Below are positions 10,378 to 22,860 of a stretch of DNA of 64,000 nt, piece by piece (position 1 is the stretch's first letter; each line of letters opens with the position of its first letter). Origin of the DNA: Chrysoperla carnea (lineage: Eukaryota > Arthropoda > Insecta > Neuroptera > Chrysopidae); contig NC_058340.1 in assembly GCF_905475395.1 (NCBI RefSeq), forward strand, positions 53,794,181 through 53,858,180, read 5' to 3'. The notes under the pieces were generated by a model. That model was not told the origin of the DNA. It saw nothing but the letters and a program-made list of their open reading frames with translations, and ran no database searches. Position numbers and translations under genes: made by a program.

Positions 10378-13277
10378 CTAGTTTTTTTTTTTTTTAAATT
10401 TCTTGCCTCTAGAATTCTTTAGACGGGTTTTTCATACTCTTCTAGTTTATCCAAATAGAACCAACAATTTTTCGTTTGAAAATTGTGACTTCTAAAACGA
10501 ATTGGTTATTTGTTTTGTATTTTTTAGACACTCTGCACATTACGAAACAATTTTAAAATGTACAGCTAATAACCCTCCATTTATTCGTGAAAGAAAATTT
10601 TGTTCAAGTCAAGCTTTTTAGAAATAATCTTCCGTGTCGTATTCGTTATGTGCGTAGTCATGGTAGGGACAATAAAATCGATGCCAGAGCTTCGAGTGAA
10701 AAATTTTGGTGAAAAAGGAGGCTGTCATGACTAATTTGCAATTCTTTACATCTTAATGTTACAGTGAATGCCAAATTAAATGAAAAACATTAATAAATTA
10801 AACTTAATGCATTAAAAATTATGAAAATAAGAAATCAAATTGCACAAATGTTGTTTTTCAAATGTAAATTATCATAATTATTTATTTAAATTTGTGAGAC
10901 AATAATATTAAATTTTCAATGAAAGTCATAAATGCAATCCATACAATTATATATGCATCCATACAATTCTATAATTAAAGCAGTGTATCGTTACCAGGGA
11001 AACGCCTCCAATAAAACTCATGCACGGTGCGAATAGTTGAATTAAACTAACTAATGCTTGATATAATGAAATAAGTATTACGTTTCCAAAAGTATAACCG
11101 GCTAACTTTTCGTGTTCATTTCGATTACAATCGCATTATTTAAAAGAAGTTTTTCTAAATCTGAAACTGATTTAAAAAATTGGAGTATACGTGTATCGGT
11201 TCAAAAATATAATTTGTAATGGCTTATTGCTATCGAAAGTATTGTGCGTATTCCTACAATTTGATCATTACAAAAAGAATGTATAAATATGGATGATCAG
11301 ATTACATGTATCCTTGAAATTTAAATGATTATTGATCACATCATCAAACTTTTCAGGATATATTAAAGTGATTATTACCATACAAGTAACGAATTTTAAT
11401 TGCGTCATTAAAAATCGAATGGAAATATCCACAAATTTATTCATTATAGGCATAGCGTTTTTTTGTAATAAGGTGTAAAACATGAAAAACTTTGATGATC
11501 ATTAAATTTTTTTTTTAAGATAAACCATTATTGTTAAACCATTTATTCAATACAATAATACTAAAATCAATTTAACTTGTTTTTTTACTTAGAAATCGAT
11601 TATTTAATATAATTACAAATTTTTTAATGAAATGTATATTAACGTATTAACGCACGTCAAATATATATTAAATAATTTATCTTCTTTATATGTCCTTCAA
11701 ATTATTAAATGTTTTGTAGATAAAAAAAAATACTAATCAGATATTATACAGACAATCTATATTGATAATGTGAATGGAAAATGATGCTTTCCAGAAGTAT
11801 TATCAGATAGGAAGCTTCAAGTTTATAAAATTAGTGCGACATTTACTAACGATTTGTTTTTTAAATCAATATGCTCAAAATTGAGAGCCAATATGCGTGG
11901 CCTCATAATGTCCGAATAATGACATATTTTTCTATACCATTAGATAGCTATCACCATTAACTCGATAACTACTTTCTAATCTGACTAAATTATGAGACAA
12001 AAATTTTTGTTAAATTGATTTTTAACTACTTATAAACGTATGCCAAAAGAGCACTCCTTCTTTGATCATCAAAAATACTGTTTCCTAAAATTTCTTCAAC
12101 GAAGAGTTTTTGAAAAAAGGTCCTAAGAGTAAATTGTTCTACTTGCAGGGGGATATCTCAAAGAAACCATAATTTTAACTGGACTTGCAAGGTTGTTTAT
12201 AAACCAACTTATGCTCTGAACTGATAGGAAAAAGAAAATGTGTACACTCATATAAAAGAGTCACTTGTTGGTATGAGAAAAACTTCAAATAACAAAGTTT
12301 GTTCTATTTAAAAAATGTTTCTTACAAAAGTTGTTTGTTATTTTATAAAGAAAAATTTTCAACTTCAAACTTTTGTCTATCTCTTACCGGTTATCCGGTT
12401 CGACACAGGTTTTCTATTGACATAGCAAAAAGAGATAGCAAATCTAGGTCAAATTCATCATCGTTTATTTCAAAAATCCTCTATTAAAAAACTTGATGAA
12501 ATGAGGCACCCGGTATAGGAGGAATTGACGAATGTTTCTAGCGTAAAATCAATTAAAATTAACGAAAATTTCGTTAGGTAATTATATATCGAATCAAAAA
12601 ATTTTAAAAGCTTTTCCGTTCAGGCTTATTCTTTATGCTACTATATATTATCCGAAATCTATCATGACGGAACATCCTGTATTCAGAAATAATTCCATTA
12701 AAAATAACAACATATTTTGAATACATTAAATAATTCCATGAAAATATTTTCATTCGTAATTTATTTAAGTTGACTTTTTTTTTTTAATTATATATTATTG
12801 TCATAAAAACCCACTAGGTAATCTGAACTAAGTATCATTTAATGTCAATAATCAATGTATTAAAATATAATATGTAATATAATTTTTCTTATAATTTATT
12901 GGCCAAAAATCTTAACTATTAATATTATATTAGCCATTGCATAATTTTAAATAAAAATTTTGACATTAACATTGACGTAAGCAGACAGTCTTTATGATCT
13001 AACAAAATTATCTTACAGTAAATCAAATGAATGTAAAAACTGGTTGTTTAATTTACGTCTTCTCATATAGTATATTTCCCACGAGTACGAGAGAGTACAT
13101 ATGTATACATTAAGCAGTGTGTATAAGAAAGAGGTATTATAAAAGACTACATATGTATCTTAACGTATAGTTTAGCCATTTTAATCAAATTCATTAAAAC
13201 ACGCTCATATTTGCATATACTATTTATGACAACAGTCATGTTACTGTACATAATACTTAGACATGATGTGAACACAT
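10378..13277. other. AT-rich non-coding stretch
   Basis: I see no supported exon, RNA gene or bounded repeat here. The block 13215-13270 (GACAACAGTCATGTTACT, CATAATACTTAGAC) is repeated at 30156-30210, so the right end of this stretch is repeat-derived. Confidence 0.4.
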
Positions 13278-14010
13278 ACAGGGTGAACCATTTTAATATA
13301 TTATGGCTGATAGATCGTTTTGTAGTTAACCAATTAAAAAAATAGCTTAAATAAAGTTGCAGAGTTTGATGGGGGACATCATGTTCTAACGTCAGATTGA
13401 ACCAAGGTATCCGGGTTGCTTTACAAATCAATTAAGATCCTGAAAGGTAACAGATAGAATAGCATTTTCAATTCGAAATATGTGCGAATTAAAAATATGT
13501 CATTCTTGTATTTAATCGAAAGAAAATATTGTAGCTATAGAAAAATATTTTTGGCAAAAGTTGTCAAGGGCATTAGAGGACATTCACCTGTTTCTATGAC
13601 TTTGACCAGAAATCATAGTTTCGAGGTCATTTATTCTTGATCTTGAAAAAGTACCTGGGCTAAAAAGTTATTAACACGGGTGAATGGCTTCCATTGTCCT
13701 TGATAACTTTTGCTTAAAATTTTTTTCTAAAACTAGCGTATTTGTTTCGATTAAATGCAATAATGACATATTTTTAAGGCGCATTTCCTACGAAATCTAA
13801 CGATTACCGAAAAAATGTTTCAAATTTTAAAAAAAAGTTAGTTTTTTTATGAGAATCAACTTTCTTAATTAAAGTGTTATTCCATCTATTACCTTTCACG
13901 ATCTCAATTGACTATTAAAGCAACCCGAAGAACTATGTCCCATCTGACGTTAGAACATGATGCCCTCCATAAAACCAACAAACTCTGTCATGATGTCTCC
14001 CATTAAAGTC
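13278..14010. repeat. Foldback repeat copy B (about 730 bp)
   Basis: The left arm from ACAGGGTGAACCATTTTAAT and the right arm ending near 14010 are imperfect reverse complements. The left shows GATGGGGGACATCATGTTCTAACGTCAGA. The right contains the complements of CATCATGTTCTAACGTCAGA, GGGTTGCTTTA and CAATTRAGATC-TGAAAGGTAA. Copy A at 4131-5255 belongs to the same family. It has no transposase and the terminal duplications are not clear. The open frame 13147-13431 overlaps the left arm and is not coding. Confidence 0.75.
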
Positions 14011-15352
14011 AATTTTACATTTTAAAAACATGTTCCCCCTCCCCTTTGAAACAGATTTATATACTTTTTAGTATACAAATTGAAATTAGAAATAAAACAT
14101 ACCTGGCCATCGCAATTCAAAAAAATTTTCGGAGAAAAATCAAAACAAATTCAATACAAACAAAAACTAATGTACGAAAAAAACAAACATTCTCGAACTA
14201 TAAAAAATTAAAAACTGAAATAATAAATTAATAAATTAATTATGACCTAAAAAAATTTAATTTTTTTATTATTTTTTTGCTGATATTCGCAAAATAATAT
14301 ATAAATTAATATTGTTATTTATTATTTTCTATGCGGTATGTTATTGTTATTAATACTTCCGTATGTAATTTTTTTTAACTGGATTAATTATAAGAAAAAA
14401 TTATTTTTAACTTTTCAGTTAAATGTAATTTTGACCGACTAAAAAATTTTTAATTTTACAAAACAAAAAATAAAACGAATTAATCTATGTAAACTTTTAG
14501 CGTTGTTTTTGGATCTTGAAAATGGCCATTCTGGATGTTACAATATTATTCATTAAATTAAACCTTGTTCGAAAAAATCATTAAAAATTATATCAGGATA
14601 GCATCGCAAAATTAAATTAAAAATTTAAATAAACTCCGGATACAATCTCTCTATATAATAGTTGAATTTTCATAATTTTATAATAAGTAAAAAGCATCCT
14701 AGGCTGAGCAGAATTTCTTAAAATATAGCTAAGAACACTCAAATCAAATTACCTTTCAAACAAACAAACATCGATTTATCCGTTTAGAAGCTACGATATC
14801 GCAGACTGACACAAAGGTAGAACCCGTTTTTTTTGCCAGGGGTTAAAAACAAAAACTTTATGACATGAAGATGCTGTGAAAGAAGACACTAAACATTGTG
14901 AAAGAGCCAGTGATTACTTCTTCGTGCTGATCATGGCTTTCAAAAGATGAGATCAGGAAAAAAACGAAAAATCGTATTACTCACACCTGAAGGATCGTTT
15001 TAGATACCCAGAATGTCTAAAATAATCTCTCTATTTACTTTATACAATTTTATCAAGAAAAATATCTTAATTAAAATTCTGCTTATAAGAAACTCTAGGC
15101 TGACACACTAGGTCACTAGAAAAAGGGCCAATTTTGCGGTACCATCATGCAATTTGATATGTATTGTGCTCTCAATGGCTCTCTTTTAGATAAATTGTGG
15201 GACATTTCAAGACAAAAAAAAAGGATATTATACTCTTTCAGCTCTTCCACATTTTTATAGTTAAGTATTTAGATTTATAGTGATCAAATTGTCGTCAATC
15301 ACTGCTAACAAGTTAATCAGCAATGAAAATGGTAAACGTATCAGAAATAGGG
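14011..15352. other. AT-rich non-coding stretch with a retroelement-like scrap
   Basis: Around 14765-14850 the sequence TTTAGAAGCTACGATATCGCAGACTGACAC resembles the 3' region of dispersed insect retroelements. It is too short to classify. The rest shows nothing that I can support. Confidence 0.35.
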
Positions 15353-15670
15353 TTATTAAGGTAGGTAGTATACGTACGCCAAGGCAATTTTAGACTTAGG
15401 GTTGAAAATATTTGTACCTAATTTTCAACTTTGATGATAAATTTTGTTATGACTTTATGAATGTAGACGAAAAATAAAAATAAAGTTTTTCGATATCTGC
15501 CTTGGTTTTCGAAATATCGTAAGCTAAATAATTTAACAAAAATTTCAAAATTAATTTTGAAAATTAATCCATATATCAAAAAATTATATTTTTACTTTTC
15601 GTCTTAAATTGTCAAGTTATAACATAATTCACCATCAAAATTGAAAAAATATATTTTTTTAAATTTGTTT
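15353..15670. repeat. Dispersed foldback repeat, copy 1
   Basis: The segment carries CGCCAAGGCAATTTTAGACTTA, a TTCAACTTTGATGATAAATTTTG block and GACGAAAAATAAAAATAAAGTTTTTCGATATC. It matches 29070-29312 as a reverse complement (TAAGTCTAAACTTACCTTGGCG and relatives). Its own right half (TTTTCGTCTTAAATTG, ACCATCAAAATTGAAAA) is an inverted version of its left half. Confidence 0.65.
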
Positions 15671-16489
15671 TAACTTTAATTTAAATAGTTTTTTTTTTTT
15701 AATTTCCACCGTCTAATTTTGGAGAAATCTATGGAAACATCATCCATCCGTCTACCTTTTTCCCATAAAACCAATGTTAAATATGCCTACTTTTGAAGTC
15801 ATTTATTTATTTAAATAATCGGGCAATCCCCCTAAAATTTTAAGAATTGATTTAGTCCAACTTAGTATAAAAAAAAAAACAAGCCTTTTATCCAAAATTG
15901 TTCTAGCGCTCGAACAGTCTTAATCAAGAAGAAATAACAATTTCCATAATAAAAGTTTCAGTGAATTGAACCTAAAACAATTGTTTCATTTGATAATAAT
16001 TGAAGTTAATTGATGTATTAATTGCAGCTTGATAAGTTATATTTACTTTTCGAATCCAAAACAAAACAATTATTTTATATAATAAATATGATAATTTTAA
16101 ATAAAATACACACGTTACATATGAATGAACCTTACAAAGAAAATATCTAACACCTATTAAACCTATAGGTACCTATCAAATAACCTTTTTGTATCTGCTC
16201 AATAAGAAAACATTTGATTTCAATAAACTCGCACAACCTCTGTCTAGAAACACATTGACCAGTGCAAAATTTCGCCTAGATAGAATTGTCAAGAAAATTA
16301 GCGTAATTTCGGAAAGCTGTTCCTCAAAGAAATGTGGCAAGGCATTATTATTATCGCTTACCGCATTGCACCATATTGATGGTTGAAAAGTTTCAACCAA
16401 AATTGTTTTTTCATATCAAAATTGTGATTTCGTATTATTATTTCTCCGAAATCTAGGCACTCTTCAATAAATAGACACAAGTATCAATA

Positions 16490-16995
16490 AATGCCCGGGA
16501 GTTCTATTTGCGAAGTGCAAGTTGCTCCTCAAAGAGGATATCTTAAAAAAAGGCCAATCTTAGATGGAGGGAGGAATGTACTTGCGGTACTACCAAGGCA
16601 GATATGGTCTGAGGACAATCGTAGGCGCTCCGAAAATCTTATATAACTTCCAAGGGTCTTTATTCGCAAAGTTGTTGCGGCTATTACAGGACACTGGTTG
16701 GGCGGCAGGCATGCTGAACGCCTGGGCCTGGCAGTGTATCACGACTATTGCGGGAGCTGTCACAGTGGTGAGGAGGAGGAGACAATGTCTCATTTTCTCT
16801 GTCACTGCCCAGCTCTTGCCATGAGAAGATGGACTTACTTGAACCAGCTTCTCTTTGACGACCTTTCCGGCTGTTCTTAAACAGCTCCAAATGGTTCATA
16901 GAGTAGTGGCCGGGGATGGCCAATCCTATTTCAGATCCAAAACGGATCCTATGGTCTAAGTGTATACCATCCCAGGATAGTCACTCTAACCTTAC
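16490..16995 (+). pseudogene. Non-LTR retrotransposon 3' fragment (RNase H-like tail and 3' UTR), broken
   Basis: One frame (about 16595-16880) reads IWSEDNRRRSENLI, then a TAA stop, then IRKVVAAITGHWLGGRHAERLGL. A cysteine/histidine cluster follows: C-x2-C, EEEETMSHFLCHCPALA. This is the usual end of the RNase H domain and zinc-knuckle-like tail of Jockey/R1-group LINE polyproteins. A terminal stop is followed by a short 3' UTR that ends in CTAACCTTACCTAACCTAGG near 16986-17006, a common type of LINE 3' repeat. The internal stop and lack of upstream reverse transcriptase show a 5'-truncated dead copy. The GC content is clearly above the surroundings. Confidence 0.75.
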
Positions 16996-17039
16996 CTAAC
17001 CTAGGCACTCTTCGAAAAAAATTTTCCAATAAATCCAAT

Positions 17040-17353
17040 AAAAGTGGTTTGTTTTTCTTTTAAAATCCAATATCTGGATGACCGAGCTTTGCTCGGTTAT
17101 TCGCCAATAGATGTCAGCAAGAGTCATATTTTTCACTTTAGACTACTCAAACGCCTCCTTTTTGTTATGTTATAATTTGCATTGTATTTCATTAACTACG
17201 CTATACACCAATAGATGTCTGATGAATTTTTCATGAAAAGACGGATAAAAGGACATTTCTGATAAATGAAACCTAGCTAGATCGACTTATCGCCCCAAAA
17301 AACCCCTACATACTCATTTTCATGAAAATCGTTGGAGCCATTTCCAAGATCGT

Positions 17354-17424
<71 letters not shown>

Positions 17425-17450
17425 AGAATTGCTCGTTTAAATATATAAGA
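17040..17450. repeat. Dispersed repeat remnant around a TA microsatellite
   Basis: The hairpin-like GACCGAGCTTTGCTCGGTTATTCGCCAATAGATGTC and the block TTTCATGAAAATCGTTGGAGCC, followed by an AT microsatellite and CAAGAATTGCTCGTTTAA, resemble the 3' ends of dispersed insect retroelements. No frame remains. Confidence 0.45.
17356..17422. repeat. (AT)n microsatellite, 67 bp
   Basis: An uninterrupted alternating A/T dinucleotide run. It is self-complementary, able to extrude as a hairpin, and likely length-variable. Confidence 0.97.
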
Positions 17451-17735
17451 TAAGATTTTAATTCAAATTGAATGAAAAAACGCACAAAAAGCTAGATTTT
17501 TGCTATAAATTCCTGTCTGAAACTATTCGGTTTATAAAAAAAATATTTTAGGGGAACAAGCGTTCATCTTATGTCTGACAGACTTGAATCAGAGTGAATT
17601 TATTTATCGAGTTTGAACAATATGTCAACTTTAAAAAAGCATCCTGTATATAGAGGTAAAATAAGCGCAAATTTAATTGTGACATAAACACGTGAGTTTC
17701 CTGAAGACCGTGAACCCTCTGACTAATACCTATAG

Positions 17736-17822
17736 TAATTTGTAATATATTAACATATATTTTACCGTAAAATATATGTTAATATATTACAAATTAATAA
17801 TGCGTAAAATTTTTACGCATTA
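17736..17822. repeat. Two adjacent perfect palindromes
   Basis: Positions 17736-17765 and 17767-17796 are exact 30-bp reverse complements separated by one C. One base further on, 17798-17822 is a second perfect palindrome with 12-bp arms around a single T. Both are strong potential cruciforms. No TIR, target duplication or second copy was found. Confidence 0.95.
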
Positions 17823-18165
17823 GGTAAGTTTTACATTTACGTATATTTTTAAAAAGAACTGAGACATAAACAATGTCCCCCAACTGTCAACAAAAATCAA
17901 AATTGATGGTTTTTTTATACAATTTTTATGGTTTTTTATATCAAAATTTCGTTAAAACGCCGTTGTCTATTTTTTTAACACGCTTTCTTGTCATCCTGTC
18001 GAAAGTTTTTATTTTAAGAAAGTTTTTATTTTTATAAGTTACTTCTCAATGTGAAAAAATACAGCGAATGACGGCTTTTTTTCGAACATCTTAAAAAGCG
18101 CATCCATGCATTCTCATAATCGGTCTACCCAGCAGATACATACCTATTAATTTGTAAGAATGGCT

Positions 18166-18485
18166 GTAATGTGTTTTATGAATAAATTTAGCTACTGACG
18201 ATGGTTGCTTTTGCAATCGAAATATCGATATTTAGCGACATGTAAGTCCGTTGTATGTTTTTTAATTGTATTTTTTAAATAGAATTTCTTAATATACAAT
18301 TTTATTTCGAATATCGTGGTATTTATTTCAATAACTATGTCTCAACTCGAAGTCAACAAGAATTCATCCTTATATCGATATGTAAGTCTGTTGTATGTTT
18401 TTTAATTATATTTTTTCATAATAATTTCTTAATATACAATTTTATTTCGAGTATCGTGGTATTAATTCTAATAACTATTAAATGT
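18166..18485 (+). repeat. Dispersed repeat with two tandem units and a short hairpin motif
   Basis: The hairpin-forming block GACGATGGTTGCTTTTGCAATCG is followed by two tandem copies (about 18222-18345 and 18375-18480) of a unit containing ATGTAAGTCYGTTGTATG, TTTCTTAATATACAATTTTA and ATCGTGGTATT. The same sequence occurs reversed at 46310-46500 and again forward at 46655-46750, so at least three copies exist in the window. Confidence 0.72.
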
Positions 18486-18763
18486 TAAATTATAATTAAA
18501 ATTATATAATTATTTAAAATTTTTTTGTATAAAAAGTATATTTTATTCAAATTTTCACGATCGGCTACTGCATAATACTCGCGATGAAGGATATTTTTAT
18601 AAGTATACAAAAAATTTTAAAACAATTTTCTATAATTATGCAAATAATGTCGAATTTTACTTCTAAAGAAAATAGTTCTTATGCAATGTGCGTGCCAAGA
18701 ATAGGTAAATGAAATTTATGTGCATTTTTATATACAAATCATTAATAAATTGATATTTACATA

Positions 18764-19455
18764 CAGTGTGTCGCCGCATTTAAGATGAAGACACCCTCAT
18801 ATTTTATACGTAATATATAGGAATATGAATTTAAAATTTTGCACAGTCATGCACATTTTTTAAGATAATTAACCAAAATCTGAACTTTCACTATAAATTG
18901 ACAGAGCCGAGTTTAATATTTTACTTAACGGCAGAGATGGTTAGAGATATCGAAAAAAATTATTTAAAAAGTTGCTTAGAATATTTTTAATTCACATACC
19001 TATATTGCATTTTTAATTTTTTTTATTTGTTTATTTTTCAATTTTATAACTATGGAATGTAAAAACTGGATAAATTGATAATTTAATAGTGTTAAGTATA
19101 CAAATATTTCAATAAAATTGTAATAATTTTGAATGTAGATCAAAATAATGAAAAAATTACAACTGCGAATCTTGTCATGAAAATCGATATACGGGTCTAA
19201 AAAAATATTCCAAGCTACTTTTTGTAAATAATTTGTTTTGATATCTCTAACCATCTCTGACGCTAGGCCAAATATTTAGAATCGGTCCTATTTGTCAAGT
19301 TGTAATAGCTATGAGTTTGAAGTTATATCAGATATCGATTAAGTATCTTAAAAAATGCGACCCATAACCCTGGCATGACTGTGCAAAATTTCAAATCGAT
19401 ATTCCTATAAATAACGAAAGAATGAGGGTGTCTTCATCTTAAATGCGACACACAA
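18764..19455. mobile_element. Tc1/mariner-like MITE (CAGTGTGTCGC family), long copy
   Basis: It starts CAGTGTGTCGC and ends GCGACACACAA, flanked by TA at 18762-18763 and 19456-19457. The TIRs continue inwards (ATTTAAGATGAAGACACCCTCAT and its complement). Much of the interior also pairs end to end, with GATGGTTAGAGATATCG on the left and GATATCTCTAACCATC on the right, so the whole 692 bp is a long imperfect foldback. No transposase is encoded. A 401-bp relative lies at 22002-22402. Confidence 0.87.
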
Positions 19456-20049
19456 TATATCAGCCAACTCATGTAATATTGGAGAACGTGGAGAACGAAG
19501 GGGCACCTGCAAAGGACCTCACAAAATGCTGTCGATTAATTTTTGATGTCTTTATTTTCTATATTTGTTTGATAAACGACTGTTTACTTCGAAATTTCGC
19601 CATTAATTGTTGTGGTCTAGAAGCTATATACAATTTTATTAATATTTTTATAAAGATAATTTTGATGATTAATTACATCTTATAAAACAAATTAATTAAA
19701 ATATTATTCTAATGTATTCATTTAATTACAAAAATTAAAATTGTGAGAAAAATTACTTGTAATATTAATTTTTTGTTAAACATTTTTTTTGTTCTTATAA
19801 AAATGATAAAATCGATTTTATTTAATGGTATGTTATTAAGGTCACGCAAAAAGGAAATTAATTAACAATTTCTGGATTGAATATCAAATATTTTAATTAT
19901 TTTAAATTACCAAATAAAATCTTCGATAATTAAGCCTGTATGATCACTACATTTCGGATGAGGAGGGGGGGGGTTGTTTACTGGGGCCTTTTAATAATCA
20001 TTTACTATAAATATTTGTATTTCATTACTTTATAAGTAGAGAAAGGTAT

Positions 20050-20980
20050 CCAAAAGTGATCCCTCTAAGAAAAAAATCTAATTTCTAGACAAACTATTCG
20101 AGATATGTTTAACGAGCTCTGAAATGCTCCTTCAGAATGTAAAATTGCTCCACTTATATAATTAATAGATAATTAGTTATTCATAATTAAAAAAATTGAA
20201 TTCCAATTATCTCAATTTACATTTACATATTTTGGATTAGGAGCCAGACAAAAAAATTCATTGAATTTACTAAAACTGATCATTTGAGGATTGGTTATAG
20301 TAGTTGTGTACACACACATACTGCGGTCAGCCAAGCGAACGATAGAACAGGGGTCAGATATACGCTATCGAAACGGTTAAGTTTTACGTGGTACTAAAAT
20401 GAATTTACTAAAGCTGAAAATGGTTATACTTCATCCAGTTAAATGTGAGAACAAGGCTGTCCAGTCAGTCTTTATTTGTGAACAATAAATAAATACAATT
20501 CATTTACAATTTCCGTGGTATTTAAATGAATTTATTAAAGCAATATACAAACTGTATAACAATTTTCAGCTTTAATAAATTCATTTAAATACCACGCAAA
20601 TCATAAATGAATCTTATTTATTAATTGTTCAAATTAAGGGCTGACTGAGCAGCTCTGTTTTAGTGTTTAACTAAGTGACTGTCTTAACTGTTATTTATAT
20701 GCAATATACAAGCTGTATAACAATTTTCAGCTTTTATAAATTCATTTAAATACCACGGAAATCATAAATTAATTTTATTTATTTATTTATTGTACATAAA
20801 TAACGGCTGACTGATCAGGCCTGTTCTAGCGCCCCACTAACGCCATCTTGATTTTTTTTAAATATTAACGGAAGTAAAAATTATTAATTATGAATAACTA
20901 TTTAACTATTAATTATTTAAGTGGAGCAATTGTATATTCTGAAGGAACATTTTAGGAGCAATTTTTTGATATATAATTTT
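20050..20980. mobile_element. Composite inverted-repeat element with internal direct repeats
   Basis: The left arm near 20122-20198 (CTCCTTCAGAATGTAAAATTGCTCC, TTAGTTATTCATAATTA) is inverted at about 20878-20965. Inside, 20540-20614 and 20701-20775 are close direct repeats (CTGTATAACAATTTTCAGCTT, AAATTCATTTAAATACCACG) spaced 161 bp. Inverted partial copies lie at 20394-20440 and 20505-20540. The outer left edge (CCCTCTAAG to TATTCGAGATATG) matches the 31762 repeat. Confidence 0.65.
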
Positions 20981-22001
20981 TTTTTCAAATATTAATATTA
21001 GGCGCTATTTAGTTTATGGTTGAGGAAATCTTATTAAAGTGTAAGGAAGGGATTTACGCAATGTCACGGCTAAATATACATCTGACATCATTATATTCAT
21101 AATAAATGTATGAATATGATAAGTAAAATTGCCAAAACAAAAATGTAAACTAATATAATGTTTACAACACCGAAATTTACAAACAAAATAGGAACTGATT
21201 TGAATATTTTATATCAGATTAAAAATTGCCTTCGTCTGGTCTCACTCACTGAACCATTTATAATTTATACCTTTATACAAATAATAATTAATCATAATAC
21301 AACATGAGCTTATCGTAATAAATTTTATCTAATTCACAGAGTTTTATCCAACCACAAAGTGGTCCAAAGTCTGAAAGCTAAACTAACAATCCCTCAAAAA
21401 AGGTGATGGGCACGGCACAGCACTTGAAAATCGGTCAAATAAGAATCGGAGTATGAACTCGCTCATGATCGATATAGTGCTTTCCTACAATGGAGATATT
21501 TACAAAATATAATGATGCCCGGGCCAAAATTTTGTACAGTGTATTTGTAAATTAATAAACCTGTAAAATGTTAGTTCGCTCACAAAAATTACAAAAGTTA
21601 ATGTGCGGTTGTTTACATATCACAGTGTCACATTTAAACTCTAAACTACTGAACCAATTTTAATGAAATTTTTACTTCAAATTAAATAAAACGCCGGTAT
21701 ACATATTTCTATTTATTACTTATATTTTATTTACTAGATTTTGTATACAAATTTTTTAAACGTCTTTATTAAAAAAAAAAAAAAATTGATCCTTCATCTT
21801 TTCAGTACAATGCGCATAGAAGAAGTGTACGAATTCGTTATTTAACGAAAACTTGAAGTCTTAGAAATAAACGTTTCTTTTTCCCAAATTTTTCCGCTCT
21901 TGGAAATTTAGCGATCCTGCAAAATTTTCCTTAATGTCCCTTGTTTAAATCTAATACTATTATAAACTATTTTTTTAATTCCAAATAGTTGTGGAGATTT
22001 A

Positions 22002-22402
22002 CAGTGTGTCGCATTTAAGATGAAGACACCCTCATATTTTCGTTATTTATATGAATCGATTTGAGATTTTGCAAAGTCCAATTTTTTAAGATACTTAATC
22101 AAAATCTGCACTCGTCAGGCATTGTTAGAGACATCGAAAAATTATTATTGGAAAATTCTAAGCAACTTTTTCTAATATGTAGTTTTTTTTTCGATATCTC
22201 TAACCATCTCTTACGCTAGAATAAAAATTCGGAATCGGTCCTAATTGTCCATTTGTAGTAGGCTGAGTTTAGAGTTCAGATTTCGATAAAGTATCTTGAA
22301 AAATGTAACCTATCACCCTGTATGACGGTACAAAATTTGAAATCAATATTTCTATAAATAACAAAAATATGACTGCGTCTTCATCTTAAATGCGACACAC
22401 TG
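22002..22402. mobile_element. Tc1/mariner-like MITE (CAGTGTGTCGC family), short copy
   Basis: It starts CAGTGTGTCGC and ends GCGACACACTG, flanked by TA at 22000-22001 and 22403-22404. It shares TIRs and the internal TCTCTAACCATCTCTTACGC-type block with the 18764-19455 copy but is about 290 bp shorter. The two differ by internal deletion or expansion, the usual pattern of MITE families. Confidence 0.87.
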
Positions 22403-22549
22403 TATAATATATAAGTTTTACTAGGCAAAAAGATGTAAAATTGTTAAGTTCGCGTAAGAGGTGTAAACTTTTATACCGCATGCATATATGAAATATACAT
22501 AGTATATTAAGTTTAGTCCCAAGTTTGTAACGCTTAAAAATAATGATGC

Positions 22550-22860
22550 TAGGAAAAAAATTTTGTCATAGGTGTTCATAAAATCACCTAATTAGTCCAT
22601 TTCCGGTTGTCCGTCCGTCCGTCTGTGGACACGATAACTCAAAAACGAAAAAAGATATCGAGCTGAAATTTTTACAGCGTACTCAGGACGTAAAAAGTGA
22701 GGTCAGTTCTTAAATGAGCATCATAGGTCAATTGGGTCTTGGGTCCGTAGGACCCATCTTGTAAACTGTTAGAGATAGAACAAAAGTTTAAATGTAAAAA
22801 ATGTTCCTTATCAAAAATTAAACAACTTTTGTTTGAAACATTTTTTCGTAAACTTCACTG
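22550..22860 (+). repeat. Dispersed repeat with GTCCGTCCGTCCG tract, copy 1
   Basis: The blocks TTCCGGTTGTCCGTCCGTCC, AAATTTTTACAGCGTACTCAGGACGTAAAAA and GTAGGACCCATCTTGTAAACTGTTAGA recur at 39200-39440. There the last block is inverted relative to the others. This is probably a decayed retroelement or non-autonomous element. No frame survives. Confidence 0.62.

Noticed and set aside
13147-13431. 94-codon open frame on the minus strand
   Set aside because: Overlaps the left arm of the foldback repeat at 13278; composition is not protein-like.
16189-16400. Overlapping open frames of 65 and 74 codons on both strands
   Set aside because: Mutually overlapping, no recognisable domain or splice signals. 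A local lower AT content explains the open frames.
19000-19254. 84-codon open frame on the minus strand
   Set aside because: Lies wholly inside the 18764-19455 MITE and is not a transposase.
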